The notes under the pieces are model-generated. The model saw only the letters and a program-made list of their open reading frames with translations, made no database searches and had not been told where the DNA came from. A DNA stretch of 9,205 nt. It comes from Planctomycetota bacterium. GTDB lineage: Bacteria > Planctomycetota > J058 > JARGOJ01. Numbering within the stretch: the stretch's first letter is position 1; each line of letters opens with the position of its first letter. The position numbers and the translations under genes are program-made. The DNA is taken from positions 1 through 9,205 of the forward strand of contig JARGOJ010000287.1 of NCBI GenBank assembly GCA_029210225.1, written 5' to 3'. Below, one piece after another: positions 1-7,453 of the stretch.

Positions 1-678
1 CGAGGCCTTTGTTTCGCCAATGTCTTCACTTAACTCGGTGTAACGGTTTCGCTTAGACTTGCTCTCTTCTCCTTCTGGGGCCTTCGGGGTGGCGCCAGCG
101 GCATATTTGAGGACCTCTGAGTCGAGCCCTCCGCCTTTCTTTTTCGGCGGCGCGGCGTCGCTGATGTTGGCGATATCATCGGTTTCAACACCAAAATCAT
201 CGTCGTCGGCGACAACATCTTGCTCGGCGTTTGAGTTTCGAGCGTTCTTCTTCGCGGCCCGGGCTGAATTTTTACGGGCGCCGGCCTCGTTGCCTTTGGA
301 CTCTCCTTCTTCGGGGCGAGTGTTGGGGATGTTCTTCAATGAATCGGGGATGATCGGAGCGGTTAGATTGTCGACATCTCCCGGGTCGCGGCGATAGTAG
401 CGGATGCCGGTGCGGCCAAGGACAAGCTCGTCGCCGTGATCGAGGTTGATCCCTTCGCCGCTTCGCACATGTTTTTGGTTGTGAAAGAAGCCGTTTCGGC
501 TGTTCAAATCGCGGACGTGATAGGTGCCCTCTTTGAAGGTGATTTCAGCGTGGCGTCGAGAGACTTGGAAATCTGAGAGGGAGAACGTGGCCTTACGTTC
601 GCGGCCCACGACGACCACCTCTTCTCCCAATTCATAGACGTCCCGCTTAAGAGCTCCGAAGGCGACTAAATAAGGCAT
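1..678 (-). CDS. FHA-domain protein (3' end beyond the window)
   Basis: An open frame of 226 codons runs leftward from ATG at 678-676 to the window edge with no stop, so the C-terminus is missing. Residues about 20-95 form a forkhead-associated domain. It shows the conserved GR (25-26), the SRRH phosphothreonine-binding motif (40-43) and NSRNG (59-63), a variant of the usual NGT/NGS turn. FHA domains bind phosphothreonine peptides, typically in Ser/Thr kinase signalling or secretion-system regulation. From about residue 100 the chain becomes a charged, Ala/Lys/Asp-rich, probably disordered linker with an acidic stretch (DDDD at 159-162 within a longer acidic run) and a KKKGGG patch. No second domain is reached. 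The start is supported by GGAG seven bases upstream. The partner and pathway cannot be told from this fragment, and no kinase gene is in view. The domain call is firm; the role is unknown. Confidence 0.9.
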   Translation of the reverse strand, partial: MPYLVAFGALKRDVYELGEEVVVVGRERKATFSLSDFQVSRRHAEITFKEGTYHVRDLNSRNGFFHNQKHVRSGEGINLDHGDELVLGRTGIRYYRRDPGDVDNLTAPIIPDSLKNIPNTRPEEGESKGNEAGARKNSARAAKKNARNSNAEQDVVADDDDFGVETDDIANISDAAPPKKKGGGLDSEVLKYAAGATPKAPEGEESKSKRNRYTELSEDIGETKAS

Positions 679-721
679 GTCTTCACTCCATATCGCTGCG
701 TCATTTGACTCACTGCTTCCC

Positions 722-755
722 GATCTTCATCATAAACGAGACTGTCATTTCGCAA
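722..755 (-). promoter_or_regulatory. Candidate sigma-70-like promoter of the FHA gene
   Basis: Read on the minus strand, TATGAT (734-729; five of six matches to TATAAT) lies 15 bases after TTGCGA (755-750; a partial -35 match). Transcription would start near 722, about 45 bases before the FHA start codon. The 15-base spacing is shorter than the preferred 17, so this is a weak prediction. It would let the FHA gene be expressed apart from the large gene upstream. Confidence 0.3.
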
Positions 756-813
756 GAGGGCAGACCATTTATATATGTGTTTTACGTCGAAACTCTCACC
801 CAGTTCCGATTTC

Positions 814-827
814 CCCGGTTTTCCGGG
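814..827 (-). terminator. GC hairpin just after the large TPR gene, possible terminator
   Basis: A perfect 5-bp inverted repeat (CCCGG / CCGGG) with a 4-base loop begins 17 bases past the stop codon of the TMTC-like gene. On the minus strand it is followed by GAAATCGG rather than a U-run, so it is not a classical intrinsic terminator. It could be a weak or factor-assisted terminator, or an mRNA 3'-end stabiliser. The rest of the 679-843 gap holds only the candidate FHA promoter and ribosome binding site. Confidence 0.3.
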
Positions 828-843
828 ACGGATCACGCCCGTT

Positions 844-3800
844 TTACTTGTCTTTTAGCTGCCTCTCAAGCCCGGCTATCGCTTGTTTGATCTCCAAGGC
901 GTCCGTCGATTTAGAATCTAGGGTAAGAGATTTTTTGTAGTGCTCAAGGGCTTTCTTTGGCTTCCTATCAAGGACATTGAGTTTACCGAGGGCTCGATAA
1001 ATCTCGGCCTTCTCTTTCACGCCGTTCTTTAAAGCCTCTTCAATGAGGAGAATCGTCGTGCCAATTTCGTCGGCTCGCCCATCAGGATCATCAATAAACT
1101 GGGTTTCCTCAAAGTGTTTCTTTAAGCTGCTCAGGCGTCGATAGGCCGTCATTCCATAATCGTAGCACTGCACCGCATACTCTTCCTTGTCGTACGCTTC
1201 TGCGCTTCCTCGGGAGGCGAAGCCTTTGAGCAGCTGTATCGCTTGCTTCTTGTTTCCTGTGAGGACATAGGCATCGGCGATGGTTCGATAAACACTGCCG
1301 CTGTGACGTCCGGAGGCGATGGCGCGACCGAGGAGGTTTTGACAAGAAACGCCGAGTTTATATCGTGCGACGGGGTCTGGCTCGAAGGCTGCTCGCTGAA
1401 TTTTTAACGCGGCGACGTTTGCTAATCCGGCGATGTAATTGGCGTCAAGCTTCAGTGATTTCTCCACCTCCGCGATCGCTTTATCGAGATAAATCGCGGC
1501 CTTCTTTGGATTGGGGCGAAGGTTGATCGGCTCGATGTAACGCATCGCTTGGCGCCGATAAACTAAGCCTAAGTTGTTGTGACATAGGGGCGTCGCCGGT
1601 CCCGACCTTAAGCCATAGCGTTCAACGGCTATTTGATTTCGTTCAATTCCAATTTGGAAGCAACGAGCCGCTTCGTTTAATGGATCGTAGACCTTGGTCC
1701 CTGGTTTTTTGGCGAGAACCCGAGCGTGAGCGCGGTTTTTGATAGGCAGGTCATTGTCGAGTTCGAGATAGGCTTTCCCGAGGTTGTTCCAGCCTTCAAT
1801 ATGAAACTCCCCAAAGCGAATGGCCGCCCCGACAGCTTCAATGGCTTTCAGGAAATAGCGGTCGGCCATCTCTTTGTTGCCGTCTTGCTTCATCTCATTG
1901 GCGATATTCAATCGCACCATGCCCAAGCTCGAATAGGCCCGAGCGCAGTCTGGGCGCTTCTCAATGGCGTCCATCCAAATGGCTTCTCGATCACTCCAAA
2001 CCGCCACCCGCGCTTGCGTTCGCGCAATGAAAAGCAGAACGACGGGCGCCACGGCGATGAATAGAGGAATGAGAATCAGTTTCTTATTAGGCGCGGCGCG
2101 GCTCTCGTCGGACTCTTCGCTGCTTGCCTCCGCGCTGATCATTGTGGCTATGGCCGAGACGATTGTTGGTATGAAGACGCCTGCATAGAGCAAGACTAAC
2201 TGGGCGCCTTTTTCATCAAAGTGCTCTCTAAACAAGTAATTTAGAGCGATGACCCCAGGGAGCCCCAAAGCTAAAATCCATTCGGGGATCGACTTTGGCT
2301 TGAATCGTTCTTTGAGGGATGCTCCAAAGCGCGACGCATCGAAGGTCCCTTCTGTGCTTTCTCCCGCTCCTAGAATCCACTCCAAAGTCCGCGCGATGGT
2401 CACGACCAGCGCTGCCATGGTCAAGGCCAACGGCAAATACATGCGTTGCTCAACCAAGGGGTCGAGAATGGGAATAATGGACGACGAAATTAATAGTGAA
2501 ATGTAGAACCAGATAATCGCGAAGCTCAGCATGCGAACGCGACTATAAAAGACCTTCGCCATGTAAAAGATAGCCAGGTGACCAAGCAAGGCAAGAAACT
2601 CCTGGGCCCGCATGACAACTTGGCCATACTGCGCTTCCTCTCTCACAAAGGGCGTGACTTGATAGGCATGCTCCGCCGTATAACCCCAAGGCAGGAGCAT
2701 CAATCTTGGATAGTAAAGCAGCGCTCGTAACTGAGTGAGGAAATACTGTTTGTGAGCATGCTCTGGGACGAAGATCGCCGAGCCCGGAAACATGATATCG
2801 AGTGTGCTTTTTTCGTCGGTGCCGGCGTTGTGAGCCCAGAGAATCAAAAACCACGACGCCGCAAACGCGAGCAGGGACCGGCCGGGGAGTAATCCGGGCG
2901 CCTTGTAAAAAACAAAGCGACACGCCATTAAGACTCCAGTGAGAATAAAGCCGGTGTTGAGGCAAGCCCGATAGACCCCCGTTGTTTTATAGAGCAGGAG
3001 GCAGCTGACGACCATAAACAGAGCCGCTCCAATGAGCAGAACAACGGTCGAGCGAAAGCTAAAGTCTTCCAGCTCTTCCCCAGATTTCGTTTCCACTTTT
3101 ACGCGCCCGGGAAAATCGGGGGGCAGATAGCGCCAGCCGAGGGTGGCTAAGAAGCAAATCCCTGCCGTGATCGCGGTCGCCATGGTGTAACCGAAAGCAC
3201 CAGAATCACTCACAATAAAGGCGCTCGCCAAGACTCCCCTTACGGCAAAACCATAAAAGAAAGGGACGGCAAAGAAGCAAGCCTGCCCAAGCTTTCGGCG
3301 GTCGAGGAAGAAGATCTCCACGGCGATGACTAGAAAGCCGACAACCGCTGCGTTTTCCTTCGCTATAAAGCATAGCCAACTCAGAACAATGGCCAAGCCC
3401 AGGTAGAAGTATCCCCCCTGCCCTTGCTCGTCTTGGATCCGTCGATATTTCAGATAACTGACAAGAGTGCCCAGGAGACAGGCTGCCGCAACCAAAGCAT
3501 AGCGCTGGGCGATGTATGCCACGGCCATAGATTGAGCCGGATGGACCGCGAAGAGCAAGGCGCTTAAGAACGCGATCAGCGTCGGGCTCCGACTCTCTGG
3601 ACTCCAGCGCTCGTTTCCTTCACTCCCGCGGTAATAACTCCCCTGCAATAATCCTCGAATGAGCAAGAAGACCAGGGCTGAATTCAGGGCGTGAAAGAGC
3701 AAGCTGACAAGATGGTAGGACCAGGTGGAACCAAAGGGAGGATATGTCTTGGTGCCGGCGCTGTGGAAGTTCAAGTAAAAGGTCAGGTTGGTGAGGGAAC

Positions 3801-4245
3801 GACTCGGAGCGCTCAGGGCGTAACTGGAGAAGTCGCTGAATCCCCACTTATGAATCAGTTTGTTATGGGTTACGACCGGAGCATCATCGAATAAGAACGG
3901 CGCGTTCATGGAGCCGATAAAACAAAGGAAAGCGGCGAATGCAATCAGCCAGGGCGCGACGTAACGAAGCCAACTTTGCTCGTTCTCAAGCTCAACCGAG
4001 ATTTCTAAGTCACTATCAAGCTCGCCCCCGGTCCTTTCCCCACCGCTCTCTTTAGAGGCTTTGTTCGGGAACGCTTCGCTCTTCGATGGAGCTGAAGCTT
4101 CACCGGTCTTTGGAGCGTCGTTTGGGTTCTCTTCCGGGAGCCTTTTCGACTCTCCCTGCTCGCGTTTCTTCTTTTTATTGCGCTTGCCCAAGACGTCCCC
4201 CAAAACTGAGCATCCCAACCATGGAGCTTGTAAACATGAAAGCAT
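844..4245 (-). CDS. TMTC-like polytopic membrane protein with C-terminal TPR repeats
   Basis: This 1133-residue protein has three parts. Residues 1-95 are hydrophilic, with a basic cluster (KRNKKKK, 21-27) followed by an Lys/Glu/Ser-rich stretch. Residues about 97-742 carry roughly 15-17 hydrophobic segments. Residues about 750-1133 hold several TPR-type helix pairs, for example near 766-782, 814-830, 885-905, 917-935, 984-1010 and 1079-1112. Hallmarks of TMTC / GT-C-type proteins are present: FLFDD after the first membrane segment (117-121, the acidic pair at the usual catalytic position), the HP...VAYIAQR segment (235-248), the LLYYPRLMLLPW loop (509-520) and EQRMYLPL (599-606). Eukaryotic TMTCs are O-mannosyltransferases; for bacterial relatives the donor and target are mostly unknown, so protein or lipid glycosylation is inferred. 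It would sit in the inner membrane. ATG 4245 is the most upstream start before an in-frame stop, but its AGG is weak and close. A TTG at codon 19, preceded by GGGGGA, is an alternative that would begin MGKRNKKKK. Confidence 0.8.
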   Translation of the reverse strand: MLSCLQAPWLGCSVLGDVLGKRNKKKKREQGESKRLPEENPNDAPKTGEASAPSKSEAFPNKASKESGGERTGGELDSDLEISVELENEQSWLRYVAPWLIAFAAFLCFIGSMNAPFLFDDAPVVTHNKLIHKWGFSDFSSYALSAPSRSLTNLTFYLNFHSAGTKTYPPFGSTWSYHLVSLLFHALNSALVFLLIRGLLQGSYYRGSEGNERWSPESRSPTLIAFLSALLFAVHPAQSMAVAYIAQRYALVAAACLLGTLVSYLKYRRIQDEQGQGGYFYLGLAIVLSWLCFIAKENAAVVGFLVIAVEIFFLDRRKLGQACFFAVPFFYGFAVRGVLASAFIVSDSGAFGYTMATAITAGICFLATLGWRYLPPDFPGRVKVETKSGEELEDFSFRSTVVLLIGAALFMVVSCLLLYKTTGVYRACLNTGFILTGVLMACRFVFYKAPGLLPGRSLLAFAASWFLILWAHNAGTDEKSTLDIMFPGSAIFVPEHAHKQYFLTQLRALLYYPRLMLLPWGYTAEHAYQVTPFVREEAQYGQVVMRAQEFLALLGHLAIFYMAKVFYSRVRMLSFAIIWFYISLLISSSIIPILDPLVEQRMYLPLALTMAALVVTIARTLEWILGAGESTEGTFDASRFGASLKERFKPKSIPEWILALGLPGVIALNYLFREHFDEKGAQLVLLYAGVFIPTIVSAIATMISAEASSEESDESRAAPNKKLILIPLFIAVAPVVLLFIARTQARVAVWSDREAIWMDAIEKRPDCARAYSSLGMVRLNIANEMKQDGNKEMADRYFLKAIEAVGAAIRFGEFHIEGWNNLGKAYLELDNDLPIKNRAHARVLAKKPGTKVYDPLNEAARCFQIGIERNQIAVERYGLRSGPATPLCHNNLGLVYRRQAMRYIEPINLRPNPKKAAIYLDKAIAEVEKSLKLDANYIAGLANVAALKIQRAAFEPDPVARYKLGVSCQNLLGRAIASGRHSGSVYRTIADAYVLTGNKKQAIQLLKGFASRGSAEAYDKEEYAVQCYDYGMTAYRRLSSLKKHFEETQFIDDPDGRADEIGTTILLIEEALKNGVKEKAEIYRALGKLNVLDRKPKKALEHYKKSLTLDSKSTDALEIKQAIAGLERQLKDK

Positions 4246-4384
4246 CGGACCTGGAATGAGATGATAAGCCGCGATTGTATCTCAATTCGATCCACTCATT
4301 GCTCAGTCTCTCTCTAGATGTCAGCCCTCTATATAACACTACCCTCTTATAGTCCTAACAAAACCTGAATAAAGGATGGGTGTT
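4246..4384. promoter_or_regulatory. Divergent control region between the TMTC-like gene and imuA
   Basis: This 139-base spacer must hold the start signals for two divergent genes. On the plus strand, TATAAC (4332-4337) and TATAGT (4348-4353) each match TATAAT at five of six positions, but neither has a good -35 hexamer 17 bases upstream. That would suit an activator-dependent or weak promoter. Overlapping them are a direct repeat, CCCTCT at 4325-4330 and 4342-4347 (17-base period), and an inverted repeat, CTATA (4329-4333) / TATAG (4348-4352), which could be an operator. On the minus strand TACAAT (4279-4274) is a possible -10 for the TMTC-like gene, without a good -35. I looked for known LexA-type motifs (TTAC-N3-GTAA, GTTC-N7-GTTC, CTG-N10-CAG) and saw none. 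Confidence 0.4.
4373..4376 (+). promoter_or_regulatory. Ribosome binding site selecting the second imuA ATG
   Basis: AGGA at 4373-4376 overlaps the first possible ATG (4376), leaving that codon no usable spacing. It lies eight bases before the second in-frame ATG at 4385, a normal spacing. The start at 4385 is therefore preferred, shortening the protein by three residues. Confidence 0.6.
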
Positions 4385-5083
4385 ATGGTTCTAGAAAGGC
4401 CAACAGTCAAGACTTTAAGAACACTTATAGAGCGTCGAGTACGTCCCAAAACTTTTACGGGTCCTCTTTATAAGACTGGTATCTCCGCCCTTGATCAGCA
4501 GCTCCCTGGAGGCGCCTTAAAGCCTGGCACCTTGATCGAGATTTTTTCCCGGCAAAGCCTCGGCGCCGGAGCTTGGCGACTGGCCTTCTTGATCCTCACC
4601 CATATTGCGAAAGAAGGCCCGAGCGCTTACCTCGATCGTCATCCCAAAATTTATCCTCCGGCTTTAGCGGCTATGGGAGTTGATTTAGAACGCTTACTTA
4701 TCGTGAAGCCCCCAAGCCACCGCCTCGCTCTGTGGTCTTTAGAGCAGTTATCTCTGAGTTCTTCATTTCATTTATCTATCGCCTCAGTGCCCCGCTTAAA
4801 AGCGCCAGATCTTCGTCGTTTCCAATTGGGGCTGGAGCAATCGGAGCGTTTTTTAATCTTACTGAGGCCTTGGGAGGAGCAGGCTTGGAAGGGAACAGGG
4901 GCGAGCCTTCGCTTAGCGGTTGAGAGTGCTCAGGGCTCTGTTCCTAAAGCGACTGTCTCTGAATGCACTCGGAGCTTGACCTTAAACATTTTGCGAGGCC
5001 CGGGGCGCCGGGCTCGGCCTGTTCTTATGGAGCTTAATGGTGTCACGGGTACTCTGTCTTCATCTGCCGTTCTTTCCCGTTGA
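4385..5083 (+). CDS. imuA: ImuA, RecA-like accessory protein of the translesion mutasome
   Basis: This 232-residue protein matches the ImuA (SulA-like/RecA-like) family. Recognisable blocks are G-ISALDQQLPGGAL-PGTLIEI (about 32-53), AYLDRHPKIYPPALAAMGVD-LERLLIV (about 81-107; the RecA-like strand before the Walker B region) and DLRRFQLGLEQS (142-153). In other bacteria ImuA works with ImuB and the DnaE2 polymerase in SOS-induced, error-prone lesion bypass. Here the P-loop segment after LIEI reads FSRQSLGAGAWRLA (54-67), with no lysine where GxxxxGK[ST] is expected, so ATP binding is doubtful. The alternative start at 4376 has no usable ribosome binding site. The gene overlaps imuB by 47 bases, implying co-translation. 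The family call rests on the conserved blocks and on the unmistakable imuB neighbour. Activity without ATP, perhaps as a scaffold, is inferred. Confidence 0.85.
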   Translation: MVLERPTVKTLRTLIERRVRPKTFTGPLYKTGISALDQQLPGGALKPGTLIEIFSRQSLGAGAWRLAFLILTHIAKEGPSAYLDRHPKIYPPALAAMGVDLERLLIVKPPSHRLALWSLEQLSLSSSFHLSIASVPRLKAPDLRRFQLGLEQSERFLILLRPWEEQAWKGTGASLRLAVESAQGSVPKATVSECTRSLTLNILRGPGRRARPVLMELNGVTGTLSSSAVLSR

Positions 5084-6506
5084 GCGTCTTGAGAGGTCTT
5101 ATGAGCGCTTTGAGCGGGCGGCCTTTTGCGTTTATCAAAAGCAGGGGCGTCACTTAAGAATTCTAGGGGCTTCGGAGAAAGCGCGCCTCGCCGGGGTGAG
5201 AGCATTCATGACAGTCACTGAAGCGGCTGCGGTCTGCCCCGACTTAGAATCTCTGCCCCTTCAAGACGCCGATGACCAAAAAGAACTCACCAACCTCGCC
5301 CATCTCCTCCAAGACTTCGCGCCTCGGGTTGGTCTCTACGGGCGTCGGTCGATTCTGGCTTTTCTGGGGCAGGACAGCCGATACTTCGGAGGGGAGCATC
5401 AGCTTTTAGATGATGCTTTAAGCCGAGTTCGAGACTTGGCCTATAGCGTGAGAGGAGTGATTGCATCGACTCCGGCGGCGGCTTATGCCCTTGGGGCTTT
5501 TGGCGCGAAAGAGGCGCTCTGTGTGGAGGGGGAGGAGGAAGAGGAGAGCTTGGGGGCTTTGCCGGTGATGGCTTTGAGGCCGCAATATCGGGAGTTTGAA
5601 TGGCTTGAGGCCCTTGGGCTCAGGACCTTGGCCCAAGTTTTCGCGTTGCCAAAGCGCGATCTTGAGCTTCGCTTCCCCCGGCTTCCCAATCGTTTGGCGG
5701 CTTTGAAGGATGGGGATGGTGATGAAGATTTGCAGCGAGTGCGGGGGACGCTTGTTTACGAGGAAAACTTTGAGTTTGATCATCCTTTGCGTTCTCGACC
5801 TCGGCTCTTGAAAGTGCTGGGTCGGCTCTTGGAGAGAATTTATGCGCGGTTGCAGAAGAGTCGGGGGCCTTGGGGGGTTCGGAAATTTTTGTTGAACTTG
5901 GATGGGGATATTCAAACTTTGGCCTTTCGCCGAGCGTGTATGGGAGCGGCTCAGGCCTTGGTCTTGATGGAGAATCAGCTTGAGAGCTTGCGCTTTCAGA
6001 ATCCTGTGGAGAAGCTGTATTTAAAGGCTCTTGAGATCGATGAAGACCCTGGGGATAAGGGGCAGCTTTTTGGCGGGGGAGAAGAGGGGGTCTTTGAGGA
6101 TTTCCTCGATCGTTTAAGCTCGCGCCTTGGTCAAGAAAACCTGTGTTGGGCGCGGCTTCAGGATGATCATCGTCCGGAGCGTTGCTTTGAATTTTTACCG
6201 TTCGCGAAGGCCCCTGGTCCTCAAAAAAATCCTCGTTCGGGTTTGCCTTATCGACCTCTGCGGCTTTATCCAAGGGCTATGAAGATTTCCATTCAGGAAA
6301 GGGAGAAGGGAATTTGGCATCTTAGGGGATCATCTTTTGCGGGGCGTTTAGAGCAATCCCTGGGGCCCGAGCGAATTCGCTATGGTTTTTGGGATCAACT
6401 CGTCGACCGGGATTATTATAGGGTGAAGACAAAGCAGGGAGTTTGGCTCTGGATCTTCCAGGATCGTCAAAGCCAAGAGTGGTATGAACATGGGATCTTT
6501 GACTGA
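5037..6506 (+). CDS. imuB: ImuB, catalytically inactive Y-family polymerase-like mutasome hub
   Basis: The 489-residue length is usual for ImuB. The N-terminus begins RVLCLHLPFFPVERL (4-18), as ImuB proteins do, in place of the metal-binding Asp motif of active DinB polymerases. The second acidic motif is likewise replaced, around ILAFLGQDSRYFGGE (106-120). The middle has the HhH-like WLEALGLRTLAQVFALP (189-205), and the C-terminal domain carries YRPLRLYPR (405-413), GPERI (443-447), RDYYRV (458-463) and LWIFQDR-EW-HGIFD (471-489). ImuB is known to dock on the beta clamp and bring ImuA and DnaE2 to stalled forks. QLF (343-345) lies where the clamp motif usually falls but is shortened. The start ATG 5037 is preceded by GGAG; GTG 5040 is also possible. 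It overlaps imuA. Leucine codon use changes abruptly inside the gene (see findings). No dnaE2 follows. Confidence 0.92.
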   Translation: MVSRVLCLHLPFFPVERLERSYERFERAAFCVYQKQGRHLRILGASEKARLAGVRAFMTVTEAAAVCPDLESLPLQDADDQKELTNLAHLLQDFAPRVGLYGRRSILAFLGQDSRYFGGEHQLLDDALSRVRDLAYSVRGVIASTPAAAYALGAFGAKEALCVEGEEEEESLGALPVMALRPQYREFEWLEALGLRTLAQVFALPKRDLELRFPRLPNRLAALKDGDGDEDLQRVRGTLVYEENFEFDHPLRSRPRLLKVLGRLLERIYARLQKSRGPWGVRKFLLNLDGDIQTLAFRRACMGAAQALVLMENQLESLRFQNPVEKLYLKALEIDEDPGDKGQLFGGGEEGVFEDFLDRLSSRLGQENLCWARLQDDHRPERCFEFLPFAKAPGPQKNPRSGLPYRPLRLYPRAMKISIQEREKGIWHLRGSSFAGRLEQSLGPERIRYGFWDQLVDRDYYRVKTKQGVWLWIFQDRQSQEWYEHGIFD

Positions 6507-6566
6507 TCTAGAGGCATGGGAACGCTTATGAGACAGGATAATCCTTGCTTAGGAAGGGGTCGGTGA

Positions 6567-7451
6567 ATGACTGAGCCTATCCTGACTTATGCGCTCATAG
6601 CGGTTAACGCCTATGTCTCGTATCTGGGATTCACTCGATTTGGCTTTATGAATCGCTTTCAGTTCGAGACCGGACCTATTCTCGGCGGCGATTATCAACG
6701 CATGGTGACCTCTGGTTTTCTGCACGTTGACGGCCACCATTTGTTCTTCAATATGATCGCCTTGTACATGTTTGGTCAGCAGCTGGAGTTAAGCTGCGGT
6801 CCCTTAGCCTATGGTCTGCTCTACCTCTTCTCTTTGCTCGGGGGCAGCGCGCTCTCGTTGCTCATGCATCGCCATCATTACGATTATTGCGCCGTTGGGG
6901 CCTCGGGAGCGGTCAGCGGCTTGGTTTTCGCCGCCGTTTTTCTGATGCCCGGGATGGGTGTTGGGCTGATCTTTCTGCCGATTTTCATCCCTGGCTGGCT
7001 TTTCGCGATTATCTACACCGGAATCAGTATCTGGGGAATAAAAAAGAAGTGGGGCAATATAGGTCATGATGCGCATCTGGGTGGTGCCATCGTAGGAATG
7101 TTGGGGGCCCTTGCGATAGACTATAAGATTGTGCTTGGACAGTGGCCCTTGTTTCTCACGATTTTGGGGCTCTTTTGCGCGTTCTTGATCAGTTACTGGT
7201 ACAATCCCTTCGGACTTGAAGAAACGAGCGCATCGTCTATAACGATTGGCAAACTCAAAAAACTTACGAGTAAAGCACCAAGGACCAAAATGGCGAACGA
7301 AACAAAAGTCGAAGATAGCGAGGGCAAACGGATCCGAGAGGAGATGGATGTCTTGCTGGCAAAGATCACGGATGTTGGTCTTGACGGCCTCACTCCTCAG
7401 GAGCGAGAGCGCCTCGAAGTGATATCAAAGAAGCTTCGTGAAGAGGACTGA
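6567..7451 (+). CDS. Rhomboid-family intramembrane serine protease with DUF6576-like tail
   Basis: This 294-residue protein has about seven hydrophobic segments and the complete rhomboid active site. Those are the HLFFN motif (58-62; oxyanion-side His and Asn), GASG with nucleophile Ser113, and HDAHLGG with catalytic His170. Rhomboids cut transmembrane segments of substrate proteins within the bilayer. After the last segment (about 192-211), a soluble tail ends in RIREEMDVLLAKI...GLTPQERERLEVISKKL (255-290), resembling the DUF6576 helical tail found on many bacterial rhomboids. The start at ATG 6567 is supported by AGGAAGGGG (6551-6559) seven bases upstream. The 60-base gap after imuB contains GATAAT (6537-6542) without a matching -35, so the gene may be read through from imuB or have a weak promoter of its own. 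The substrate is not evident. The next gene's product is exported, which makes it a possible but unproven partner. Confidence 0.92.
   Translation: MTEPILTYALIAVNAYVSYLGFTRFGFMNRFQFETGPILGGDYQRMVTSGFLHVDGHHLFFNMIALYMFGQQLELSCGPLAYGLLYLFSLLGGSALSLLMHRHHYDYCAVGASGAVSGLVFAAVFLMPGMGVGLIFLPIFIPGWLFAIIYTGISIWGIKKKWGNIGHDAHLGGAIVGMLGALAIDYKIVLGQWPLFLTILGLFCAFLISYWYNPFGLEETSASSITIGKLKKLTSKAPRTKMANETKVEDSEGKRIREEMDVLLAKITDVGLDGLTPQERERLEVISKKLREED
7442..7447 (+). promoter_or_regulatory. Ribosome binding site inside the rhomboid 3' end, fixing a TTG start
   Basis: AGAGGA lies within the last codons of the rhomboid gene, six bases before TTG 7454. This spacing makes TTG the best-supported start of the hydrolase. 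The next in-frame ATG (7556) has no purine-rich element upstream. The layout predicts translational coupling to the rhomboid. Confidence 0.6.
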
Positions 7452-7453
7452 GC

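Noticed and set aside
59..397. Plus-strand frame of 112 codons opposite the FHA gene
   Set aside because: It is the mirror of the charged linker of the FHA protein; the product is Ser/Phe/Ala-rich with no domain.
677..940. Small plus-strand frames across the gap between the FHA and TMTC-like genes
   Set aside because: They run into the antisense of the TPR gene, have no good ribosome binding site and no recognisable product.
4299..4320. Pyrimidine-rich CTCTCTCT tract upstream of imuA as a regulatory repeat
   Set aside because: It is only a short low-complexity run of about eight bases, with no partner repeat or known factor.
5418..6273. Two long antisense reading frames (165 and 217 codons) opposite imuB
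   Set aside because: Their products are Pro/Arg/Ser-rich with no recognisable domain, and they lie opposite a confidently identified gene. The scarcity of TTA/CTA/TCA codons in the TTG-rich block of imuB explains the lack of antisense stops.
6537..6542. GATAAT before the rhomboid gene as a promoter
   Set aside because: No plausible -35 lies 16-18 bases upstream, and the gap to imuB is short enough for read-through.
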